Assembly (NCBI GenBank): GCA_027450105.1
Contig: DAIDKJ010000041.1
Location: 1 to 9,956 of the forward strand
DNA from: Ferrovum sp.
GTDB lineage: Bacteria > Pseudomonadota > Gammaproteobacteria > Burkholderiales > Ferrovaceae
DNA length: 9,956 bases
Direction: 5' to 3'
Part shown: positions 1 through 5,700 of the stretch, piece by piece
How positions within the stretch are numbered: position 1 is the first letter of the stretch
Layout: each line of letters opens with the position of its first letter
Translations under genes and position numbers: made by a program
Notes under the pieces: model-generated
The model's input: the letters and a program-made list of their open reading frames with translations, nothing else
Told to the model about the DNA's origin: nothing
Databases searched by the model: none

Positions 1-453
1 ATCCATTCCGAATGCCTGACAGGAGACGTCCTGGGCTCCCTGCGCTGCGATTGTGGCCCACAACTGCAACTTTCCCTTAAAATGATTGGTCAAGTAGGCC
101 GGGGAGTAGTGGTCTATCTGCGGGGGCAAGAGGGACGCGGTATCGGTCTGGCTCGAAAACTGGCCGCTTATCAACTGCAGGATCAAGGTCTGGACACCGT
201 TGAAGCCAATTTGCATCTGGGTCTGCCCATCGATGCCCGCTCCTATAAAGCCGCAGCAGCCATTTTGCAGGCTTTGGGGCTGAGCTCCATCCGTCTGCTC
301 ACCAACAACCCCGACAAGATCGCACAACTGGACCAGGCCCCCTTATCCGTCGTGGAGCGGGTTGCCTTGCAGGTTCCCCTGCAACCAGAATCCTTGCGTT
401 ATCTGCAAACCAAACGCGAACGTATGGGTCATCTGCTGGATTTGGCGGACTAA
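1..453 (+). CDS. ribA: GTP cyclohydrolase II, C-terminal part (5' end outside window)
   Basis: This enzyme opens GTP to 2,5-diamino-6-ribosylamino-pyrimidinone phosphate, formate and PPi, the first step of riboflavin synthesis in the cytosol. The reading frame is open from base 1, giving 150 residues and a stop at 451-453. The zinc-site cysteines are fragment residues C5, C16 and C18 (motif HSECLTGD...RCDCG). The catalytic Tyr/Arg stretch is YLRGQEGRGIGL at 39-50, followed by LLTNNP and a C-terminal KRERMGH. YLRGQEGR carries one Gly more than the E. coli RibA form and resembles RibBA fusion proteins. The missing N-terminus could therefore be either a short RibA start or a DHBP-synthase (RibB) domain; the window cannot decide. 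The end is intact, and 24 nt separate it from exbB, so the two may be cotranscribed. Family identity is very secure. Confidence 0.95.
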   Translation: MHSECLTGDVLGSLRCDCGPQLQLSLKMIGQVGRGVVVYLRGQEGRGIGLARKLAAYQLQDQGLDTVEANLHLGLPIDARSYKAAAAILQALGLSSIRLLTNNPDKIAQLDQAPLSVVERVALQVPLQPESLRYLQTKRERMGHLLDLAD

Positions 454-477
454 AGAAACCCGAAGACTGGAGACCCC

Positions 478-1089
478 GTGCTATTGCAATTACTTGAATT
501 GGCTGGTTGGCCCAGTGTCTTGTTATTGGCCGCCTCGCTATTGGGATTGGCCATCATACTGGAACGGGGTATGAGCCTGCGCAGTGCACGGGTATTGCCC
601 CCCGGACTGCTGCAGCAGGTTTTGGAGGATGTTCGCTCACAGGGGGCCACACCCGCCTTGATCCTGCGTCTGGAGCAGGGCTCGGCACTTGGGCGCATTT
701 TTGCCGCAGGGCTGCGCAATGAACATCAATCCCGCGAAACCATGAAGGAATCCATCGAGGAAGCCGGGCGGGCCGTCATGGTGGATTTGGAGCGTTCCCT
801 CAGCACCTTGGGCACCATTGCCAGCATCAGCCCTCTTCTGGGATTATTCGGCACCGTAGTGGGGATGATCATGCTTTTTGGACATCAATCCTCAGCCGGC
901 ATCAACCCGGCAGATCTGGCACAGGGCATTTCCTACGCGCTATACAATACCGCACTGGGTTTGGTGGTGGCCATGCCCGCCATGATTTTTTATCGTTTGT
1001 TTCGGGCACGGATCGATCGCTTGATCGTGGAGATGGAGCAGCAGGCCATCAAACTGGTGGAAGTCATGCATGGAGACCGCCAATTGTGA
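478..1089 (+). CDS. exbB: MotA/TolQ/ExbB-family proton channel protein
   Basis: Inner-membrane subunit of an ExbBD/TolQR-type motor that uses proton flow to energise TonB- or Tol-dependent outer-membrane processes. The protein has 203 residues. Three hydrophobic segments are visible, at about 8-28, 113-134 and 155-175, with a cytoplasmic loop between the first two. The family signature covers 110-134 (TLGTIASISPLLGLFGTVVG), and the last helix contains ALYNTALGLVVAMPA. The chosen start is GTG at 478, preceded by GGAG at 469-472 with a 5-nt gap; no upstream in-frame start fits better. The end overlaps exbD by 4 nt. No tonB or tol/pal gene lies in view, so ExbB and TolQ cannot be strictly separated. 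Placement before lpxK is a known arrangement in betaproteobacteria and favours the exbB name. High confidence in family, moderate in subtype. Confidence 0.9.
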   Translation: MLLQLLELAGWPSVLLLAASLLGLAIILERGMSLRSARVLPPGLLQQVLEDVRSQGATPALILRLEQGSALGRIFAAGLRNEHQSRETMKESIEEAGRAVMVDLERSLSTLGTIASISPLLGLFGTVVGMIMLFGHQSSAGINPADLAQGISYALYNTALGLVVAMPAMIFYRLFRARIDRLIVEMEQQAIKLVEVMHGDRQL

Positions 1090-1520
1090 ACTTTCGCCGA
1101 GGGCAACCCCGCGAGGAACCTGAAATCAACCTGATTCCCATGATCGACGTTCTGCTGGTGATCCTCATCTTCCTGATGGTCACCACTCGTTTCAACCTGG
1201 AACGCGGCTTACATATCACGCTACCTCGCAGCCAGGCAGCCAGTTCCCACACCGTCAACAATCGTTGGATCGAGGTTCAAATCCAGTCCAGTGGCCAGAT
1301 CTGGATTGGATCGCGCAAACAAGACAACCCTTCCCGCCCCACTCTCCAGCAGGAACTGCGTGCTGCCGCCGCCGGTCAAGAGGACCCTGTGGTACTGATC
1401 CGGGCTGACCAGCAAGCCACCCACGGACAGGTCATGGCCGTACTTGAAGCGGCACAGGCATTGGGCTATCGGCGCATCACTTTCTCCACCCAACCAGTGA
1501 CCGACACTTCCCCTCCCTGA
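1086..1520 (+). CDS. exbD: ExbD/TolR-family biopolymer transport protein
   Basis: Partner of the ExbB-like protein. Its single helix carries the protonatable aspartate inside the ExbB pore and its C-terminal domain lies in the periplasm. The protein has 144 residues. A short basic cytoplasmic N-terminus (NFRRGQPREE) is followed by EINLIPMIDVLLVILIFLMV at about 13-32. D21 corresponds to the essential Asp25 of E. coli ExbD, as inferred from the PMIDV motif. The remainder is a soluble ExbD/TolR domain ending in the typical pattern of VLIRADQQATHGQVMAVLEAA. The start is GTG at 1086, sharing four bases (GTGA) with the exbB stop, which suggests translational coupling; GGAG at 1072-1075 may serve as a Shine-Dalgarno site with a rather long 10-nt gap. 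Confidence 0.93.
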   Translation: MNFRRGQPREEPEINLIPMIDVLLVILIFLMVTTRFNLERGLHITLPRSQAASSHTVNNRWIEVQIQSSGQIWIGSRKQDNPSRPTLQQELRAAAAGQEDPVVLIRADQQATHGQVMAVLEAAQALGYRRITFSTQPVTDTSPP

Positions 1521-1522
1521 AC

Positions 1523-2542
1523 ATGGAACGCTGGCTGCAACGGCAATGGTATGAACGCGTCGCACCGCCCTGGTGGTTACTTCCTCTCAGCGCGCTGTAC
1601 CGGGTGGTCCTCACGATTCGCCGCTGGCTTTATCAGCAAGGCTATCTGCGGCAGATTTGGGTTCCCGTGCCCGTACTGATCGTGGGTAACATTACGGTTG
1701 GGGGAACAGGAAAAACACCCCTCACGCTGGCATTGGTTCAGGCCCTACAGTCCAAGGGTTGGCATCCGGGCATCCTGAGTCGGGGCTATGCGGCTCCAGG
1801 TGGAGAGATTCGACACATTCAGGCACAAGATGACCCCTATCACTGGGGCGATGAAGCGGTCTTGATGGCACAGCACACCGCTGTACCCATTTGGGTGGGA
1901 CGCCAGCGTTCTGCCGTTGCCCTGGCCTTGTTGAGGTCTCATCCCGAAGTCGATCTACTGATCTGCGATGATGGACTGCAGCATCTGGCCCTGGCCCGCA
2001 ATGTGGAATTGATTGTGCTGGATGGGGCACGCCAGGTAGGTAATGGGGCCGTACTGCCTGCCGGACCACTGCGCGAGCCCGTTCAACGCTTGCAGCAGGC
2101 CACAGCCATCATCGTTCATGGTAACTCACTGGAACGAGATGCAGTAAAACAGCGTTTTGCCCCTTTGCCCCCCCTCTTCACGCTGCAACTGCAAGCTCGT
2201 CACTGGGTCAACGTGTTCCAACCCCAGGAAACCAGAGCGCTTGATTTTTTTTGCAACACCCCCTGTCACGCGGTGGCCGGAATTGGAAACCCCGACCGTT
2301 TTTTCGCCCAGCTCCGGCAGTACGGCATCCCCATCCTGGCCCACGCGTTTCCTGATCATCATGCGTTCACCACTACTGATTTGACGTTCACCCCCCCACG
2401 GCCACTACTGATGACCGAGAAAGATGGGATAAAATGCCGCCATCTGTCAGGATTGTCCAATGCCTGGATGCTTCCAGTGGAAGCCGAACTGGATGACGGA
2501 CTGACACTTTTTTTGGATCACGAACTTCGAAGGGGACATTGA
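1523..2542 (+). CDS. lpxK: Tetraacyldisaccharide 4'-kinase (lipid A synthesis)
   Basis: LpxK phosphorylates the 4' position of tetraacyldisaccharide-1-phosphate to give lipid IVA, at the inner face of the cytoplasmic membrane. The protein has 339 residues, normal for the family. A hydrophobic, tryptophan-rich N-terminus (residues 16-31) matches the membrane-anchoring helix. The Walker A loop is GNITVGGTGKT at 55-65. Further hallmarks are SRGYA at 86-90, the acidic DDGLQH at 149-154, LPAGPLREP at 177-185 and TEKDGIKC at 297-304. The ATG at 1523 sits 3 nt after the exbD stop, and no clear Shine-Dalgarno precedes it, so translation probably relies on ribosomes finishing exbD (inference). The stop abuts the ycaR start. 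In many gammaproteobacteria lpxK follows msbA; here exbBD takes that place. A run of eight T at 2245-2252 lies within the gene but the frame is intact. Confidence 0.97.
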   Translation: MERWLQRQWYERVAPPWWLLPLSALYRVVLTIRRWLYQQGYLRQIWVPVPVLIVGNITVGGTGKTPLTLALVQALQSKGWHPGILSRGYAAPGGEIRHIQAQDDPYHWGDEAVLMAQHTAVPIWVGRQRSAVALALLRSHPEVDLLICDDGLQHLALARNVELIVLDGARQVGNGAVLPAGPLREPVQRLQQATAIIVHGNSLERDAVKQRFAPLPPLFTLQLQARHWVNVFQPQETRALDFFCNTPCHAVAGIGNPDRFFAQLRQYGIPILAHAFPDHHAFTTTDLTFTPPRPLLMTEKDGIKCRHLSGLSNAWMLPVEAELDDGLTLFLDHELRRGH

Positions 2543-2722
2543 ATGGAAGGCCGATTGCTCGAAATACTGGTTTGCCCCCTCTGCAAGGGTCCGTTATTGC
2601 ATCGCCCAGAACAGCAGGAATTGATTTGTTCCCCCTGCCGTCTGGCTTTTCCCATCAAGGATTCCATTCCCGTCATGCTGGAAACGGAAGCCAGACGACT
2701 GGACGAACAGGAAGATCTTTGA
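2543..2722 (+). CDS. ycaR: YcaR/Trm112-type small zinc-ribbon protein
   Basis: Small protein of 59 residues, encoded between lpxK and kdsB exactly where ycaR lies in many proteobacteria. The N-terminus MEGRLLEILVCPLCKGPL and the later LICSPC, LAFPIKDSIPVML and ETEARRL match the YcaR (UPF0434, Trm112-like) family closely. Two CxxC pairs, C11/C14 and C29/C32, should form a complete zinc knuckle; as I recall it, E. coli YcaR keeps only part of the second pair. The start ATG follows directly after the lpxK stop and is served by AAGGGGA at 2530-2536 with a 6-nt gap. The TGA stop overlaps the TTG start of kdsB. The bacterial function is not settled; homologues of Trm112 stabilise methyltransferases. 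No function is claimed here beyond family membership. Confidence 0.93.
   Translation: MEGRLLEILVCPLCKGPLLHRPEQQELICSPCRLAFPIKDSIPVMLETEARRLDEQEDL
2710..2721 (+). promoter_or_regulatory. Shine-Dalgarno and TTG start of kdsB inside the ycaR end
   Basis: GGAAG at 2710-2714 is followed by a 4-nt gap and TTG at 2719-2721. The TTG shares TGA with the ycaR stop (2720-2722). This decides the kdsB start over an upstream in-frame TTG at 2539, which would add about 60 residues encoded by ycaR DNA in the wrong frame. Confidence 0.75.
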
Positions 2723-3537
2723 ATCAGGTTGCTTTCACAGCCATCATTCCGGCCCGCATGGGCTCTACCCGTTTTCCGGGCAAGGCGCTGGCCACCATTG
2801 CCGGGCTTCCGATGGTTGTGCATTGTGCCCATCGCGCCCGGGAGAGCGGCGCCGAACGTGTGGTGATTGCCACCGATCATCCAGCCATCATACAAGCCGT
2901 CGAGGGGGCAGGCTTCGAAGCCCTGCTAACTGGCGCGGCCCATGAAACGGGGACGGATCGCCTGGCCGAAACCGTCTGCCGCCTCCATTTGTCGCCCGAA
3001 ACCGTGGTGGTAAACGTTCAGGGCGACGAACCACTGATCGAACCGACCCTGATTCGCGCCGTAGCCCAGGAACTGGAAAAAAAACCCCATTGCGCCCTGG
3101 CCACAGCCTGCTATCCCATTCGCGCCCTGGCCCATTTGCTGCATCCCAACGCGGTCAAGGTGGTGCTCAACGCTGCGCACGAAGCCCTGTATTTCAGCCG
3201 CGCCCCCATTCCCTGGCCCCGAGAGGCCATGGCTGCAACAATGCCCCAGCCTCCGCACGGCCTGCCCGTCTTACTCGACGATCCGGCATTACCCACAGGG
3301 CTGCCAGCCTGGCACCACGTGGGGTTATATGCTTACCGGGTTGCTTTTTTGCAGGCTTTCTCGAGCCTTTCCCCCTCTCCGCTCGAGCAATTCGAAGTAC
3401 TGGAGCAGTTACGGGCCCTGTGGCATGGCTACCGGATTGCCGTGCTCGTCACCGATGCCGCCCCGGCCCCGGGGGTCGATACTCCGGAAGATCTGGAACG
3501 AGTCCGTGCCCTATTTGTTGACCCGGAGAGAAAATAG
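2719..3537 (+). CDS. kdsB: 3-deoxy-manno-octulosonate cytidylyltransferase (CMP-Kdo synthetase)
   Basis: KdsB joins Kdo to CMP from CTP, releasing PPi; CMP-Kdo then feeds Kdo transfer onto lipid IVA, the product of LpxK. The mature frame gives 272 residues. Near the N-terminus lies the nucleotide-binding IPARMGSTRFPGK (10-22), followed by ATDH (51-54), HETGTDRL (75-82), the metal-site QGDEP (101-105) and, near the C-terminus, PGVDTPEDLERV. The frame is open upstream to 2539, but that stretch is ycaR in another frame. TTG at 2719 is the best start: it places the IPARMGS motif at the usual distance, has GGAAG 4 nt upstream, and overlaps the ycaR stop as TTGA. The protein is somewhat longer than E. 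coli KdsB, apparently through a loop near residues 172-196 before the HHVGLYAYR motif. Confidence 0.95.
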   Translation: MNQVAFTAIIPARMGSTRFPGKALATIAGLPMVVHCAHRARESGAERVVIATDHPAIIQAVEGAGFEALLTGAAHETGTDRLAETVCRLHLSPETVVVNVQGDEPLIEPTLIRAVAQELEKKPHCALATACYPIRALAHLLHPNAVKVVLNAAHEALYFSRAPIPWPREAMAATMPQPPHGLPVLLDDPALPTGLPAWHHVGLYAYRVAFLQAFSSLSPSPLEQFEVLEQLRALWHGYRIAVLVTDAAPAPGVDTPEDLERVRALFVDPERK

Positions 3538-3586
3538 GGGTAGGTTGCCGGATTGTTTCAGTCCACAGAAAATTCAGGAGTCAATA

Positions 3587-4243
3587 ATGCGGTTAATTCT
3601 ATTGGGAGCACCTGGCGCTGGAAAAGGCACCCAGGCCGCTTTCATCAAGGAACATTTCCATATCCCACAAATTTCCACTGGCGACATGCTCCGTGCAGCC
3701 GTCAAGGCCGGCACTCCCCTGGGATTAGCCGCCAAAAAAATCATGGATGCCGGTGGTTTGGTGTCAGATGACATCATCATTGGTCTGGTTCGCGACCGCA
3801 TTGCTCAACCGGATTGCGCTGCCGGGTTTCTGTTCGACGGTTTCCCGCGCACGATTCCTCAGGCCCAAGCCCTGCGAGATGCCGGGGTTGCCTTGGACTA
3901 TGTGGTTGAAATCCTCGTGGAAGACGCCCAGATCATTGCGCGCATGTCGGGACGGCGCGTCCATGTGGCCTCTGGTCGCGTCTATCACACAGAAAATAGC
4001 CCCCCAAAAACACCCGGGAGGGATGATGTGACTGGGGAAGAATTAATTCAGCGCGAAGATGACCGTGAAGAAATCGTGCGCAAACGTTTGCAGGTCTACC
4101 ATGAGCAGACGCGTCCACTGGTGGACTACTACGCCCAATGGGAACGTTCGGGAGACACCCAGGCGCCGCACTATGTTCAAGTGGCAGGAACCGGACCCGT
4201 GGAAGGGATTTGCGAGGCCATCATGAAAGCCCTGACGCCCTGA
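3587..4243 (+). CDS. adk: Adenylate kinase
   Basis: Cytosolic enzyme that interconverts ATP plus AMP with two ADP. The protein has 218 residues, the long form with a full LID. The P-loop is GAPGAGKGT at 7-15, the AMP-binding STGDMLR lies at 30-36 and DGFPRT at 84-89. The LID runs from about 122 to 159 (GRRVHVASGRVYH...REDD) and has no cysteine cluster, so it is the non-zinc Gram-negative type. The frame is open from 3329, but the ATG at 3587 starts exactly at the conserved MRLILLGAPG and has AGGAG at 3576-3580 with a 6-nt gap. It lies 49 nt after kdsB in the same direction, a neighbourhood common in betaproteobacteria. AMP and ADP balance links it loosely to the PPi-using genes that follow (inference). 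Confidence 0.98.
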   Translation: MRLILLGAPGAGKGTQAAFIKEHFHIPQISTGDMLRAAVKAGTPLGLAAKKIMDAGGLVSDDIIIGLVRDRIAQPDCAAGFLFDGFPRTIPQAQALRDAGVALDYVVEILVEDAQIIARMSGRRVHVASGRVYHTENSPPKTPGRDDVTGEELIQREDDREEIVRKRLQVYHEQTRPLVDYYAQWERSGDTQAPHYVQVAGTGPVEGICEAIMKALTP

Positions 4244-4405
4244 GGTCCACGTTTTCCGCACCCGAACCAACCAGAGGAGCCTCACCAAAAACATACGCCG
4301 ACAAATCCATTACACCTGAAGCGCGTTTGATTGGGCAGGACACATCTTGCTGCGTTGATCTCCACTGGTTCCACCCGTTCTTGGCGCTTCTCTCAAGGAG
4401 CACCT
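4244..4405 (+). other. adk-pfp intergenic leader, 162 nt
   Basis: This is the longest gap on the plus strand before the Nudix gene and the likeliest place for the promoter of the pfp-hppA unit. I looked for sigma70-like boxes (for example TTGATT at 4327-4332) and found no -10 sequence at a suitable distance. I saw no strong hairpin followed by T residues, so no terminator for adk is called. The only firm element is AAGGAG at 4395-4400, the Shine-Dalgarno of pfp. The pfp frame is open back to TTG 4331, but that stretch lacks a ribosome site and family similarity. Confidence 0.5.
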
Positions 4406-5671
4406 ATGGCCAAAAAGCCCAATGCATTTTATGCACAATCTGGTGGCGTGACTGCAGTCATCAATGCGAGCGCCTGTGGGGTCATCGAAACCGCACGCAA
4501 GGTTCCTGATCGAATCGGAAAACTGTTTGCCGGACGCCACGGCATTCTGGGAGCCTTGCAGGAAGACCTGATCGATACCGGCAAGGAATCTGCAGAAGCC
4601 ATTCGTGCCCTGCGCCATACCCCAGCCGGAGCCTTTGGATCGGCCCGTTACAAGCTCAAGGGTCTGGATGAGAATCGGGCAGAGTACGAACGCCTGATCG
4701 AAGTGTTCAAAGCCCACGACATCCGTTATTTCTTCTATAACGGCGGTGGTGACTCCCAAGATACCGCCCATAAGGTCTCCCTGATTGGAGAGCAGCTGGA
4801 TTACCCCATCATTTGTGTGGGTATTCCAAAAACCGTCGACAACGATCTACCCCTGACGGATTGCTGCCCCGGTTTTGGCTCGGTAGCCAAATATGTCGCT
4901 ACCTCCACACGCGAAGCCGCTTTCGATGTAGCCTCCATGGCTCGCACGTCCACCAAGGTTTTCGTGTTGGAGGTCATGGGACGTCATGCAGGCTGGATTA
5001 CTGCTGCCTGCGGACTGGCTGCAGATAAACCGGGACAGGCCCCCCATATCCTGCTTTTTCCGGAAATCCCTTTTCAGCAAGCCGCTTTTTTGCAGCGCGT
5101 CCAACAGACGGTGGAAGAAAAAGGCTATTGCGTCATTGCCGTATCGGAAGGTTTACGCAGCCCGGACGGTCAGTTTCTATCCGATAGCGGACTGCGCGAT
5201 GCCTTTGGTCATGCACAGCTCGGGGGAGTGGCCCCGGTCATTGCCAATCTGGTTCGAGAGCATCTGGGGTACAAATATCACTGGGCCGTGGCCGATTACC
5301 TGCAACGTGCAGCGCGCCATATCGCCTCCAAAACGGACGTCGCTCAAGCCTACGCCATGGGCAAAGCCGCTGTTCAGTTTGCCCTCAAGGGGCATAACGC
5401 AGTCATGCCCACCATTGTGCGTGAATCCAGCAAGCCCTACCGCTGGTCTGTGGGCATGGTGCCCCTGTCCGAGGTGGCCAATCAGGAAAAAATGCTCCCC
5501 TCCGACTTCATCACTCCGGATGGGTTCGGGATCACCCCCAAATGTCGCCGTTATCTGGAACCTCTCATTGCCGGTGAGGATTACCCTCCCTACAAGAAAG
5601 GGTTGCCGGACTATGTCACCCTCAAAAATAGTGCTGTTCCTAAAAAGCTGAAGAGTGAGTTCAAGATGTAA
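4406..5671 (+). CDS. pfp: Pyrophosphate-dependent 6-phosphofructokinase
   Basis: Reversibly phosphorylates fructose-6-phosphate with PPi to fructose-1,6-bisphosphate and Pi; it can run in the glycolytic or the gluconeogenic direction. The protein has 421 residues. The N-terminal phosphate-binding YAQSGGVTAVIN lies at 9-20. GGGDS at 113-117 places Asp where ATP enzymes have Gly, and PKTVDNDL at 141-148 has Lys142 where ATP enzymes have Gly; both changes are the known marks of PPi use. Catalytic D145 and D147 lie in that motif, and MGRHAGW at 191-197 binds sugar phosphate. Sequence style resembles the methanotroph PFP clade (from memory). The ATG at 4406 was chosen for AAGGAG 5 nt upstream. hppA follows after 29 nt; pfp and hppA are known to be cotranscribed in Methylococcus. 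Oddity: the usual GGDDS is GGGDS, which I believe is normal for this clade. Confidence 0.93.
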   Translation: MAKKPNAFYAQSGGVTAVINASACGVIETARKVPDRIGKLFAGRHGILGALQEDLIDTGKESAEAIRALRHTPAGAFGSARYKLKGLDENRAEYERLIEVFKAHDIRYFFYNGGGDSQDTAHKVSLIGEQLDYPIICVGIPKTVDNDLPLTDCCPGFGSVAKYVATSTREAAFDVASMARTSTKVFVLEVMGRHAGWITAACGLAADKPGQAPHILLFPEIPFQQAAFLQRVQQTVEEKGYCVIAVSEGLRSPDGQFLSDSGLRDAFGHAQLGGVAPVIANLVREHLGYKYHWAVADYLQRAARHIASKTDVAQAYAMGKAAVQFALKGHNAVMPTIVRESSKPYRWSVGMVPLSEVANQEKMLPSDFITPDGFGITPKCRRYLEPLIAGEDYPPYKKGLPDYVTLKNSAVPKKLKSEFKM

Positions 5672-5693
5672 TTTTTTGTTTTTTTACCGGGAG
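5672..5693 (+). promoter_or_regulatory. U-rich tract and Shine-Dalgarno ahead of hppA
   Basis: Immediately after the pfp stop the sequence is T6-G-T7 (5672-5685), then ACC and the Shine-Dalgarno CGGGAG (5688-5693), 7 nt before the hppA ATG. A U-rich stretch just before a ribosome site can bind ribosomal protein S1 or Hfq and raise translation. Only a 4-bp stem (TGAA/TTCA, about 5649-5663) precedes it, so a rho-independent terminator is unlikely, though partial attenuation between pfp and hppA cannot be excluded. The function is inference. Confidence 0.4.
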
Positions 5694-5700
5694 AATAAAA

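Noticed and set aside
2245..2252. T8 run in lpxK as a possible frameshift or terminator
   Set aside because: The LpxK frame continues through it with conserved motifs on both sides, and no stem precedes the run.
2539..2718. Possible 60-residue N-terminal extension of KdsB
   Set aside because: The DNA encodes YcaR in another frame with clear family residues, and kdsB has a proper ribosome site and TTG at 2719.
3090..3521. Plus-strand open frame of 143 codons within kdsB
   Set aside because: Alternative frame of a well-supported kdsB; composition is Arg/Pro/Ser/Ala-rich with no known motif.
3329..3586. Possible N-terminal extension of adenylate kinase into kdsB
   Set aside because: ATG 3587 has a good Shine-Dalgarno and begins exactly at the conserved MRLILLGAPG; the extension lies out of frame in kdsB.
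4327..4356. Sigma70-like promoter with TTGATT ahead of pfp
   Set aside because: No acceptable -10 sequence is found 16-18 nt downstream.
4331..4405. Possible upstream TTG start for pfp
   Set aside because: No ribosome site, no similarity to PFP proteins, and ATG 4406 has AAGGAG at ideal distance.
4310..4771. Minus-strand open frame of 153 codons crossing the pfp start
   Set aside because: It overlaps the conserved N-terminal half of PFP and the Shine-Dalgarno of pfp; no domain is recognisable.
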